A stretch of 31,198 nucleotides of DNA from the NCBI GenBank assembly GCA_035507915.1, contig DATJNS010000237.1:1-31198 (forward strand). Direction: 5' to 3'. Every line of letters starts with the position of its first letter. Within the stretch, counting starts at the first letter, position 1. A program made the translations under genes and the position numbers. Below are positions 8,142 to 15,565 of this stretch, piece by piece. Origin of the DNA: JACQAI01 sp035507915. Its GTDB lineage: Bacteria; Pseudomonadota; Alphaproteobacteria; Elsterales; Elsteraceae. Below the pieces are notes generated by a model that searched no databases, had not been told where the DNA came from, and was given only the letters and a program-made list of their open reading frames with translations.

Positions 8142-8255
8142 ATGGCAAAGAGAGCACGCAAGGCCACCAAGAAGCGGTCGATGGCGGCGAAGAAGCCCGC
8201 CGCTCGCAAGACCGCGAAGAAGAAGGCAGCGAAGAAGGCCAAGAAGCGGAAGTAA
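8142..8255 (+). CDS. 37-residue Lys/Ala-rich, histone H1-like basic peptide
   Basis: The peptide starts MAKRARKATKKRSMAAKKPA and ends KKAKKRK. Its composition is 15 Lys, 5 Arg and 11 Ala with no acidic residue, giving a net charge of about +20. The sequence resembles the tail of histone H1, chlamydial Hc1 and AlgP-like bacterial proteins, so binding to DNA, RNA or another polyanion is likely by composition. No catalytic fold is possible at this size. The gene is too short for most gene callers, but it has its own promoter and dyad, a GAAGAGAG purine ribosome site 4 nt before the ATG, and a strong intrinsic terminator 75 nt after the stop, so I consider it real. It stands alone in a 1.2-kb gene-poor region. 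The function is unknown; nucleoid or stationary-phase chromatin binding is the best guess. Confidence 0.72.
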   Translation: MAKRARKATKKRSMAAKKPAARKTAKKKAAKKAKKRK

Positions 8256-8268
8256 GCCCTCCGCATTT

Positions 8269-8300
8269 ACGGATCGGTCCGCTACGGGGGATCGATCCGT
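8269..8300. repeat. 8-bp inverted repeat in the 3' UTR of the basic-peptide gene
   Basis: ACGGATCG (8269-8276) and CGATCCGT (8293-8300) are separated by 16 nt. The repeat lies between the stop codon and the intrinsic terminator, so the transcript may carry two successive stem-loops. Confidence 0.4.
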
Positions 8301-8330
8301 CTCAACGACAATGAAGCTAGCCGAACTGAA

Positions 8331-8358
8331 TGCCGGACCGAAAGGTCCGGCATTTTTT
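8331..8358 (+). terminator. Rho-independent terminator
   Basis: The stem TGCCGGACC (8331-8339) pairs perfectly with GGTCCGGCA (8344-8352) around a stable GAAA tetraloop, followed immediately by six T residues (8353-8358). This is a textbook intrinsic terminator for the basic-peptide transcript. It is the only one in the window with a clear T-tract. Confidence 0.93.
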
Positions 8359-8577
8359 CGCGTCCGTCTTGCGTGCACGAGATCGCGCGTGAGGTCGCGC
8401 GATGACAATGCATCTCGATGCGCGATGCGCTCGCCATCGATCGACCTGTGACGGGCCCGCGCGATCGCGACCGCGAGCATCGCTTGATGCGCCACCGATC
8501 GCGCCGGAAGGTCACAGAACAGCGGCAGAGCCCAGCCGTTGGGGATTCATAGGACGACACCGCACAGGGGTTAGGCC

Positions 8578-8796
8578 ATGCGTAAACTCTTGATCTCTCT
8601 GGCCAGCGTCGGTCTGCTCGGGCTCGCGGCATGCGGCGACACGACGGGCGAGCGGGCGCTCAGCGGCGGCGCCATCGGCGCGGGCGGCGGCGCGCTCGCC
8701 GGCGCGGCCCTCGGCAACCCGTTGGCCGGCGCCGCGGTCGGCGGCGTGGCTGGTGCCGGTGTCGGCGCCCTGACGACGCCGGATCATCGCTATTAG
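8578..8796 (+). CDS. Small glycine-zipper lipoprotein
   Basis: A 72-residue protein with a type II signal peptide: a basic start (MRK), a hydrophobic core and the lipobox LAAC, with the lipidated Cys at 19. The mature part is a run of Gly/Ala with GxxxG periodicity (GGAIGAGGGALAGAALG), the glycine-zipper pattern of outer-membrane lipoproteins such as the SlyB/Rick_17kDa group and YMGG-like proteins. It should be anchored in the cell envelope and may pack helices in the membrane. The ATG is supported by AGGGGTTAGG just upstream. It lies after the basic-peptide terminator as its own unit and is convergent with the DUF427 gene. This kind of protein is common in alphaproteobacteria, and its exact role is usually unknown. 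Confidence 0.85.
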   Translation: MRKLLISLASVGLLGLAACGDTTGERALSGGAIGAGGGALAGAALGNPLAGAAVGGVAGAGVGALTTPDHRY

Positions 8797-8806
8797 GCGT
8801 TCGCCG

Positions 8807-8840
8807 TGCGTGGCGTCGGGCCGTCGCCCGATGCCACGTA
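8807..8840. terminator. Strong hairpin between convergent genes, likely shared terminator
   Basis: A stem of about 15 bp runs from 8807-8821 to 8826-8840 around a CGTC loop. It includes CGTGGCGTCGGGC against GCCCGATGCCACG with one G-T wobble and no bulge. It sits between the lipoprotein stop (8796) and the stop of the convergent DUF427 gene (8879). There is no T-tract, so termination would be Rho-assisted, or the hairpin may protect 3' ends. Confidence 0.5.
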
Positions 8841-8878
8841 CTCGGGGCCGGCTCCGCACGCTTTGAGCCTGTTCTCGC

Positions 8879-9661
8879 TCAGGCGCCGTCGCCGCTCGCG
8901 ACCCTGACGGCGTCCACCTTCTCCTCATAGAAGCAGACCAGATCGGCGATCGCCGCGCAGGCCGCCGTAGGCTGCGGGTAGTACCACACGAGATCGCGAA
9001 GCGTCCGGTCGCCCAGGCGCACCGTGTGGTAGGACGCGCGCCCCTTGTAGGGGCAGACGGTCTTCGTATCGCTCGGCATCAGGATGTCGGGCCGCACCGC
9101 CGACCGCGGCAGGTAGTAGCGGGTGCGCATACCGGTCTCGAACACGAAGACGCTGTCGCGCGACGTCGCGATCGTCTCGCCCGCCAGGATCACATCGACC
9201 TGGCGACGGCTGCGGATCGTGTCGACCCGGTGATGAGGGTCGCGCGGGTGACCGAAGATCTCCTCGTCCTCCTCGAACCAGGCCCCCATCCTGTCCCAGT
9301 AGAACGCCGCGTAGCCCCGCAGATCGGGCGCCTCGACGAACGGATCGGGATAGGCCCAGAGCGCGTTCTCGGCGCTGCGGTCGCCGACCGTCACGGTCCA
9401 ATAGACGGCATCGCCCTTGAACGGGCAGTGGCTGCGATGCTCGGTGCGCGTCAGCGCGTCCTGCCGAATGTCCTCGAGCGGCAGGTAATAGACCGGCAGA
9501 TGCTTGCTCTCGAGCATCAGCATCGCCCGCGTGGTGTCGGCCACGATCGTGCCGTTGAAGGCGACGCGGATCCGCCGCGCCGTCGGCTCGAACAGGATCT
9601 TGTAGTCGGGACGCTCCTGGTATGCGCGAGTCGACCGCGAACGGATCGGTTGATCAGCCAT
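8879..9661 (-). CDS. Double DUF427 domain protein
   Basis: A 260-residue protein with two tandem DUF427 (PF04248) units. The first, around residues 20-120, contains HCPFKGDAVYWTV and ENALWAYPDP. The second, around 150-245, contains VCPYKGRASYHTVRLGD and DLVWYYPQP. Each has the conserved CPxKG, Y-x-x-V and W-x-Y-P features. The biochemical role of the family is not established. ATG 9661 (MADQPIRS) is preferred over an upstream in-frame codon at 9766 because AGGAGG lies about 10 nt before it and the upstream extension has no family similarity. The gene is divergent from the small exported protein at 9772 and convergent with the lipoprotein gene. Confidence 0.88.
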   Translation of the reverse strand: MADQPIRSRSTRAYQERPDYKILFEPTARRIRVAFNGTIVADTTRAMLMLESKHLPVYYLPLEDIRQDALTRTEHRSHCPFKGDAVYWTVTVGDRSAENALWAYPDPFVEAPDLRGYAAFYWDRMGAWFEEDEEIFGHPRDPHHRVDTIRSRRQVDVILAGETIATSRDSVFVFETGMRTRYYLPRSAVRPDILMPSDTKTVCPYKGRASYHTVRLGDRTLRDLVWYYPQPTAACAAIADLVCFYEEKVDAVRVASGDGA

Positions 9662-9771
9662 GGCGAACCTGCCTCCTGGGACCGCTGCGACGCCTTTGCT
9701 AGACTTGGTGAAGCGCGCGACGCCTGCAAGCCCGGTTTCAATCGCGCCGACGACCCCGAGAGGCATGTTGG

Positions 9772-10095
9772 ATGTCGAGACTGGCGATCGCCGCGACCCT
9801 CCTGTTCCTGTCGATGCCCGCGTTCGCAGGCGACGACGACACCCACTACGCCACGGAGGGCGGACACGTGATTTGCACGACCCAGCAAGCGCTGCGCGAC
9901 GCCCAGGACGCCATCAGCAGCCACTCCAAGAAAGCCCTCGACCAGATCGAGCAGTGCAAGATCAGCAAGCCGGGACTGCGCGCCGAGAAGCTGGTGGACG
10001 GGATGTTGTCAGCCAAGTTCCGGATCTACGACGAGGACGGCAAGGCGACCGACTACTGGACGTCGCCCACCACGATGAAAGAGGTGCGCCGCTAG
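9772..10095 (+). CDS. Small exported protein of unknown function
   Basis: A 107-residue protein with a Sec signal peptide (MSRLAIAATLLFLSMPAFA, cleavage after AFA at about 19). The mature 88 residues are polar, with two Cys (VICTT and EQCKI) that could form a disulphide in the periplasm and a C-terminal stretch with alternating charge and aromatics (FRIYDEDGKATDYW). No family is recognised. ATG 9772 is preferred because it places the signal peptide at the N-terminus. The gene runs tail-to-tail into livF: both TAG stops share the CTAG at 10092-10095, so transcripts of the two genes overlap. Confidence 0.75.
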   Translation: MSRLAIAATLLFLSMPAFAGDDDTHYATEGGHVICTTQQALRDAQDAISSHSKKALDQIEQCKISKPGLRAEKLVDGMLSAKFRIYDEDGKATDYWTSPTTMKEVRR

Positions 10096-10898
10096 CCGCC
10101 CAGGATCGCGGTGAGGCCGCGCACCAGGGCGGCGTGGCGCCGCGCGGCGTCCGCCGCGCCCTCCCGCGCGTCGACCGCCTTGCCGACTCCGAGATAGCGC
10201 GCCGCCACCTCGGCGCGGCCGAGCAGCTCCGCTCCGCTGCCCTCGAGCGCGACGCGGCCGGTCTCGATCACATAGGTGCGGTCCGCGATCGCCAGGCTCA
10301 GCTGGGCGTTCTGCTCCGACAAGAGGATCGCCAGGCCCTGGGCGCGCAGGGCGGCAATCAAGCCGAACGTCTCGGCGACCAGCCGCGGCGAAAGTCCGAG
10401 CGACGGCTCGTCGAGGATCAGCACGCGCGGCTCGATCATCAGGGCGCGCGCGATCGCCAGCATCTGCTGCTGGCCGCCCGACAGATTGCCGGCTGGCGTA
10501 TCGAGCCGTTCGGTCAGCGCTGGGAAATGTCGGCATACCGCCTCGAGCCGTCGCGCGATCCCGGCGGCGCCCAGGCGCCGGCGCACCGCGTAGGCGCCGA
10601 GCCTGAGATTGTCGCCGACCGTGAGGCCGCCGATGATCTGGCGGCCCTCCGGGACGTGCGCGATACCGAGCCGCACCCGCGCGCGCGGCGGCAGGCTCTC
10701 GATCGCCCGGCCGTCGAGGACGATCCGCCCCCGGCGCACCGGCAGCAGGCCGGAGATCGTCTTCGCCAACGTCGTCTTGCCGGCGCCATTGGCGCCGATC
10801 AACGCCACGATCTCGCCTGCCGCCACGTGGAGGTCGATGCCGTGGAGGACGGTCAAGTCGCCGTATCCCGCAGTCAGTCCGCGCGCCTCGAGCCTCAC
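10092..10898 (-). CDS. livF: Branched-chain amino acid-type ABC transporter ATP-binding protein LivF
   Basis: A 268-residue ABC ATPase. Walker A is GANGAGKTT, followed by the Q-loop region with the LivF-typical HVPEGRQI, the signature LSGGQQQ, Walker B LILDEPSLGL, and a switch region ending LLSEQNA (the LivF family has Glu-Gln-Asn where others have His). The C-terminus is about 30 residues longer than usual and Ala/Arg-rich. The GTG start at 10898 overlaps the livG stop by 4 nt (GTGA) and has GGAGGG 6 nt upstream. It acts at the inner face of the membrane with LivG to power uptake through the LivHM fusion. The substrate class is amino acids or similar small carboxylates and is not fixed by sequence. 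Confidence 0.93.
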   Translation of the reverse strand: MRLEARGLTAGYGDLTVLHGIDLHVAAGEIVALIGANGAGKTTLAKTISGLLPVRRGRIVLDGRAIESLPPRARVRLGIAHVPEGRQIIGGLTVGDNLRLGAYAVRRRLGAAGIARRLEAVCRHFPALTERLDTPAGNLSGGQQQMLAIARALMIEPRVLILDEPSLGLSPRLVAETFGLIAALRAQGLAILLSEQNAQLSLAIADRTYVIETGRVALEGSGAELLGRAEVAARYLGVGKAVDAREGAADAARRHAALVRGLTAILGG

Positions 10899-11671
10899 GC
10901 CGGTCCCTCCGGTGGAGCGCCGAGATAGGCCGCGATCACGCGCTGATCGGCCTGCACCGTGCGCGGCGAGCCGCGTGCGATCGTGCTGCCGGCGTCGAGC
11001 ACGACGACCTCGTCGGCGATATTCATCACGAGCGACATGTTGTGCTCGACCACCATGATGGTGACGCCGCTGTCGCGCACCGCGCGCAGGAGACCGCCGA
11101 GCTCGGCGGTCTCGGTGTCGTTGAGGCCGGCCGCCGGCTCGTCGAGCAGCAGGAGCCGCGGCCGCGCCATCAAGGCGCGGCCGAGCTCGATCAGCTTCTG
11201 GGCGCCGATCGGCAGGCTGGTCGCCGCGACGTCGCGAAACGCCGCCAGGCCCATCAGCTCGAGCAGCGCATCGGCGCGGGCGGCCAGCGCCCGCTCCTCG
11301 CGCCGCGCGGCGCCGAGCCACAGCATGTGCTGCAACGGGGACGCCCGGACGTGCCGATGCGCGCCCACCATGACGTTCTCGAGCGCCGTCAGCCCGGGGA
11401 ACGCGCGCGCGGTCTGGAACGTGCGCAGGAGGCCGAGGCGCGCGATCGCGCTCGGCGACAGCGTGCCGAGCGGCGTGCCGTAGAAGCGCACCACGCCCCG
11501 ATCGGCCGGCACGAGATTGGTGATCAGATTGAAGAGCGTCGTCTTGCCGGCGCCGTTCGGTCCGATCAGCGCCGTCAGGCCGCCATCCGGCACCTCGAAC
11601 GCAACGCCGTCGACGGCGGTCACCCCGCCGAACGCCTTGGCGACGCCGTCGAGCGCGAGCGCCGCGATCAT
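10895..11671 (-). CDS. livG: Branched-chain amino acid-type ABC transporter ATP-binding protein LivG
   Basis: A 258-residue ABC ATPase. Walker A is GPNGAGKTT, the LivG-specific GLLRTFQTARAFPGLTALENV follows, Walker B is LLLLDEPAAGLND, and VVEHNMSLVM is the switch region. The signature segment reads LPIGAQKLIELGRAL, where LSGGQ is expected in most ABC proteins; LivG proteins commonly deviate here. The ATG at 11671 overlaps the livHM stop by 4 nt (ATGA), and no strong ribosome site precedes it, consistent with translational coupling. A longer frame running upstream to 13138 is a shadow of livHM and is not used. Confidence 0.93.
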   Translation of the reverse strand: MIAALALDGVAKAFGGVTAVDGVAFEVPDGGLTALIGPNGAGKTTLFNLITNLVPADRGVVRFYGTPLGTLSPSAIARLGLLRTFQTARAFPGLTALENVMVGAHRHVRASPLQHMLWLGAARREERALAARADALLELMGLAAFRDVAATSLPIGAQKLIELGRALMARPRLLLLDEPAAGLNDTETAELGGLLRAVRDSGVTIMVVEHNMSLVMNIADEVVVLDAGSTIARGSPRTVQADQRVIAAYLGAPPEGPA

Positions 11672-13566
11672 CGCGCGGGACGACCCGACAGCCCCGCCCG
11701 CGCGGCGCTCGGGCGCCGCGCCGACACGAGGCGCGTCAGCGTTCCGAGCAGGCCCTCCGGCAGATATTGGAAGGCGAACACCAGGATCGCGCCCTCGGCC
11801 AGGATCTTGTAGGCGGCGAGCGGCTGGAACAGCGTGGGCAGCAGCGTGATCAGGATTGCGCCGATGATGCCGCCGACCAAGGTCCCTTCGCCGCCGAGCA
11901 CCAGCATCGCGATCATCTCGAACGACCGTGGCGTGCCGACCATCTCGGGCGACAGGAAGTGGAAGTCGAAGGCGTAGAGGCTGCCCGACAGCGAGGCCAG
12001 CACGGCGGCGATCGCGAAGGCCGCCGTCTTGTAGAGCGGCACGTTGATGCCGAGCGCCGCCGCCGCCGTCTGATCGGTGCGGATCGCCTGCAGGGCCCGC
12101 CCGAAGCTGGATCGCATGCCGCCGGCCAGCGCGACGACCGACACGGTGATCAGCCCGAGCACGAGGTAGTACATCTTGGTCGGCGTCTCGAAGCCGATCG
12201 GTCCGATCGAGAACGCCGGGATGCCCACCAGACCGGACGGCCCGCCCGTCGTCTCGGTGAGCCCGACCGCCAGCGAGTCGAGCAGCAGGCCGAACGACAG
12301 CGTCGCCAGCGCCAGATAGGCGCCCCGCAGCCGCATGGTGACGACGGCCAACCCGATCGCGCAGGCAAGCGACGCCGCGATCCCGGCGGCCACGCCCAGG
12401 ACGGGCGGCCAACCATAGGTCGTGGCGAGGATCGCCGCCGTGTAACCGCCGACGGCCATGAACCCGGCTTGGCCGAGGCTGACGAGCCCCGCGAACCCCA
12501 TGACGACGTCGAGACCGAGCACGGCGACGAACAGGATCAAGGCGATCACCAGCGAGCTCAGCACGCCGCCGTCGCCGATCGCCGGCGGCAACGCCGCGGC
12601 GACGGCGAGCGCGATCAGTCCGCCGACCACGGCGCCGCGACCGCGCAAGCGGACGATCGCGCGGTAGACGCGCTGCTCGGCGCGGACGTCGTGGCGGCGC
12701 GCGCCGCCGCCGGCGAACAGGCCCTGCGGGCGCAGCAGCAAGGTCGCGAGCAGGAGCGCCAGCGCCAGCGCGTTGGCGAACAGCGCCGAGACGTAGCCGG
12801 CGGCGAGCTGCTCGGCGACGCCGAGGAACAGGCCGCCGGCGACCGCGCCGGCCAGCGAGCTCATGCCGCCGACGGCGACGGCGACGAACCCCGCGTTGGT
12901 GAAGAAGCGCCCGGCATCGAACTGCAGCGACATGATCGGCGCGACGACGAGCCCGCCGAGCGCGCCGATCAGCGCGGTCAGGCCGAAGCTCAGCAGGGTC
13001 AGGCGTGACACGTCGACGCCCATCAGCCGCGCGGCAGCCGGGTTCTCGGCGCAGGCGAGCAACGCTTTGCCGGTGGCGGTGCGGGTCAACAGGTACCAGA
13101 CACCTAGAATGACGAGGAGCGAGCCGCCGGCAATCCACGGTCCCTGTGACGGCACCCGGATGCCGAGCACGATCAGCGGCGCCTCGCCGGAGAACGGCGG
13201 GACGGCGTACGGCTCGCTGCCCCAGACGAGCAGGACCAGCCCTTCGATGACGGTCATCAGCCCCGCGGTGAGCATCAACATGCTGCTGGTCGGCAGGTAG
13301 GCGAGCGCCGGAACGAAGGTCGCCGCCCCCAGCGCGAAGCCGAGCGCGGTCGTCGCGACGACGGTGGCGAGCACCGCCATCGGCATCGGCCAGCCGAGAC
13401 CTGCGACGCAGCTGTAGTAGAGCAGCGCGCCAAGGACGCAGAAGCCGCCCTGGGCCAGATTGACGACGCCGGTGACCCGATAGATCAGCGCGATGCCGAG
13501 CGCCACCACGGCGAACACGCTGCCCTGAACGACGCCGCCGATGACGATCTGTGCGGCTTGCTCCAC
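11668..13566 (-). CDS. Fused ABC transporter permease LivH-LivM
   Basis: A 632-residue membrane protein joining both permeases of a LivHMGF transporter. Residues 1-284 are LivH-like (VIGGVVQGSVFAVVALGIAL near the start, NLAQGG, a conserved ENPAAARLMGVD loop, ending RPQGLF). After a basic linker at about 285-305 (GGGARRHDVRAEQRVYR), residues 305-615 are LivM-like (VMGFAGLVSLGQAGFMAVGGY, RTDQTAAAALGIN, VLGGEGTLVGGIIGA). Many hydrophobic helices are visible in both halves. There is no stop or frameshift at the joint. The GTG start at 13566 lies 17 nt after the binding-protein gene. Fused Liv permeases are known in proteobacteria but are a minority arrangement. Confidence 0.92.
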   Translation of the reverse strand: MEQAAQIVIGGVVQGSVFAVVALGIALIYRVTGVVNLAQGGFCVLGALLYYSCVAGLGWPMPMAVLATVVATTALGFALGAATFVPALAYLPTSSMLMLTAGLMTVIEGLVLLVWGSEPYAVPPFSGEAPLIVLGIRVPSQGPWIAGGSLLVILGVWYLLTRTATGKALLACAENPAAARLMGVDVSRLTLLSFGLTALIGALGGLVVAPIMSLQFDAGRFFTNAGFVAVAVGGMSSLAGAVAGGLFLGVAEQLAAGYVSALFANALALALLLATLLLRPQGLFAGGGARRHDVRAEQRVYRAIVRLRGRGAVVGGLIALAVAAALPPAIGDGGVLSSLVIALILFVAVLGLDVVMGFAGLVSLGQAGFMAVGGYTAAILATTYGWPPVLGVAAGIAASLACAIGLAVVTMRLRGAYLALATLSFGLLLDSLAVGLTETTGGPSGLVGIPAFSIGPIGFETPTKMYYLVLGLITVSVVALAGGMRSSFGRALQAIRTDQTAAAALGINVPLYKTAAFAIAAVLASLSGSLYAFDFHFLSPEMVGTPRSFEMIAMLVLGGEGTLVGGIIGAILITLLPTLFQPLAAYKILAEGAILVFAFQYLPEGLLGTLTRLVSARRPSAARAGLSGRPAR

Positions 13567-13583
13567 GCGGACCCGATTGCCGA

Positions 13584-14777
13584 CTAACGAGCGAGCGGCG
13601 TCCCGGCGGGCTCGCTCACGGTCTCCCAGTCGTTCTTGCCGGCGTTCCAGCGCGCGACGACGGCATTGTTCACGCTCAAGCCGCGCTGCGGCACCGCCTC
13701 GAAGTCATAGATGCCGTTGATGCCGGGCTCGCCCTTGAGATGAGCGAGATACTCGCGGAGCTGGGGCGCGGTGACGCCGGGCCCGAGCTTGCGCAACGCG
13801 CCGAGCACGACGCCGCCCGGGCCCCAGCCGTGGGTTGCCGCGGCGTCGGGCAGCATGCCCGCGGCCTTGTAGGTCTCGTAGAACGCATCCTGGGCGCGCG
13901 TCACCGCCGGATCGAGGTGCGCCGCCGACCCGTGCGCGACCCACTGGCCGGCGGGAAAATAGAGCTGCGCCGGCAGGAACGCGGCGTATTGGGCCATCTG
14001 GGCGCGCGTCATGTTGCCGTCGGTGGTGGCGACCGGCACGTCGAGCCCGGCCTGGATCACGCCTTTGAAGATCGTGGCGATCGGCGTGCCGGTGCTCCAG
14101 GCGATGAAGGCCTGCGGCTGCGCCGCCTTCACCGTCTCGATCTGGGCCGCGACGCTGACGTCGGTCGTCGCGAAGTGCGTGCGCGCGACGATCTGGACGC
14201 CCTTGTTCTCGGGCAGCGCGACCGCCTCGAGGATGCCTTTCTCGGCATCCTGGCCGGTGGCGTCGCTGCTCGTCATCACGCCGAGCCGGGTCCAGCCGCG
14301 CAGGCGGAAATACCGGATCAGCGCGATCGCGAGGTCGTGGGTGCTCACGCTCGAGGTGAAGACATAGCTGTCCTTCGGCGGATGGATGCCGGGCGACATG
14401 CAGTACATCACCGGGCCGCTCTGCATCAGCGGCGCCATGGCGTTGCACATCGCCACCAGGCTCGAGCCCAGCAGCGCCGCCGGGTGCTTGGCGACCACCT
14501 GGCTCGCCAGCTGGACCGCGACCTGCGGGCTCGTCTGATCGTCCTGGAAGTCGAGTTGCAGCGGCCGTCCCTGGATGCCGCCGTCCTGGTTGATCGATTT
14601 TTCCAGCAGCTGCAGCGCCTGCTGTTCGGCTTTGCCGAGGAACGAGCCACCGCCGGTCAGCGGCAGGATCACGTCGACCCGGTAGGGATCGGCGGCCTGG
14701 GCGACGACGGCGGTCGCCGCCGCGGCGCCGAGAAGCGCCAGCGCGACCATGGCCTGCAAGGCGCCCCGCGTCGTCAT
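13584..14777 (-). CDS. ABC transporter substrate-binding protein (LivK-type)
   Basis: A 397-residue periplasmic binding protein of the leucine-binding (type I fold) family. Signal peptide residues 1-28 end VVAQA before ADPYRVDVILPLTGGGSFLG, the usual first strand and ligand loop. Later family landmarks include the NQDGGIQGRPLQL segment, AALLGSS, and the C-terminal HGWGPGGVVLGALRKLG and LKGEPGINGIYDF. ATG 14777 is chosen because it starts the signal peptide and has GGGGAGGA just upstream; the frame extends further but without a leader-like sequence. It is the first gene of the minus-strand transporter operon, which continues into livHM, livG and livF. Relatives include aromatic-acid binders, so the ligand need not be an amino acid. 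Confidence 0.92.
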   Translation of the reverse strand: MTTRGALQAMVALALLGAAAATAVVAQAADPYRVDVILPLTGGGSFLGKAEQQALQLLEKSINQDGGIQGRPLQLDFQDDQTSPQVAVQLASQVVAKHPAALLGSSLVAMCNAMAPLMQSGPVMYCMSPGIHPPKDSYVFTSSVSTHDLAIALIRYFRLRGWTRLGVMTSSDATGQDAEKGILEAVALPENKGVQIVARTHFATTDVSVAAQIETVKAAQPQAFIAWSTGTPIATIFKGVIQAGLDVPVATTDGNMTRAQMAQYAAFLPAQLYFPAGQWVAHGSAAHLDPAVTRAQDAFYETYKAAGMLPDAAATHGWGPGGVVLGALRKLGPGVTAPQLREYLAHLKGEPGINGIYDFEAVPQRGLSVNNAVVARWNAGKNDWETVSEPAGTPLAR

Positions 14778-15031
14778 TCTCCGTCCTCCCCGCCCCGTCC
14801 GCGGCCGGCCGCCGGCGGATGCCGCCTGACGTTTGACAACCCGAACCGCCGATGCAAGCCCAAAATCGCCGCCCCAAGGCCAGCCGGAGCGACGGACGCG
14901 GCGCAACCTAAGCCGGCCCAGACCCGTTCTCCAGGCGTCGTCGTCGCGGTGCCGTGTGACGGAACGGGGGCCGTCCCGTGACGCGACGGACGACGGGCTG
15001 ACCCAATCCCCCGAAACAGCAGGAAGCCGCC

Positions 15032-15565
15032 ATGTTCAAACCCATCGGACATCCCACGCGCGCGCTCGGCGCCACGGCGCTGGTCGGCGCCTTGATCCTC
15101 GCGGTTCCGGCCCTGGCGCAGACGCCGAGCCAGACCGCGGCCACGACCACCGCGCCGGCCGCCAAGGCCGCGCCCAGCAAGAGCACCACCCGCACGTCGG
15201 CGCCCGCCAAGGTCGAGACCAATGCGGTCGAGGCGCGGATCAACGAACTGCACAGCAAGCTCAAGATCACCGCCAGCGAGGAGCCGCAGTGGCAGCAGTT
15301 CACCCAGGTGATGCGTGAGAACGCCAAGACGATGGACGACCTGGAGGCGCAGCGGAATCAGAACCAGAGCGCGATGTCCGCGGTCGACGACCTGAAGGCG
15401 TACCGCGATTTCACCCAGGCTCACATCGACGGGCTCGGCAAGCTGATCCCGGCATTCGAGAGCCTCTACGACACCATGACGCCCGATCAGAAGAAGAACG
15501 CCGACATGGTGTTCGCCCAGGCGCATGCCCAAGCGCAGGCCCGCAAGGCGGCAAAGGGCTCCTGA
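15032..15565 (+). CDS. Spy/CpxP-like periplasmic protein (LTXXQ-type)
   Basis: A 177-residue exported protein. The signal peptide covers residues 1-29 (hydrophobic core ATALVGALILAVPALA). An Ala/Thr/Pro-rich linker covers about 30-62, and a helical domain from about 65 to 170 is charged and Gln-rich. The motif near the end, TMTPDQKKNADMVF, fits the LTxxQ (Spy/CpxP) pattern, and an earlier segment (LKITASEEPQWQQF) fits the first copy. This family includes the ATP-independent chaperone Spy and CpxP, which act in the periplasm during envelope stress. AGGAAG lies 5 nt before the ATG. The gene is monocistronic and divergent from the ABC transporter operon. The family call is by motif and helical layout only. 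Confidence 0.8.
   Translation: MFKPIGHPTRALGATALVGALILAVPALAQTPSQTAATTTAPAAKAAPSKSTTRTSAPAKVETNAVEARINELHSKLKITASEEPQWQQFTQVMRENAKTMDDLEAQRNQNQSAMSAVDDLKAYRDFTQAHIDGLGKLIPAFESLYDTMTPDQKKNADMVFAQAHAQAQARKAAKGS

Noticed and set aside
8106..8495. A 129-codon minus-strand frame opposite the basic-peptide gene
   Set aside because: It covers the intrinsic terminator and reads the Lys codons as Leu-rich sequence; there is no ribosome site or family.
10899..13138. An extended N-terminus for livG reaching to 13138
   Set aside because: The extension reads the livHM gene out of frame; LivG similarity begins exactly at ATG 11671.
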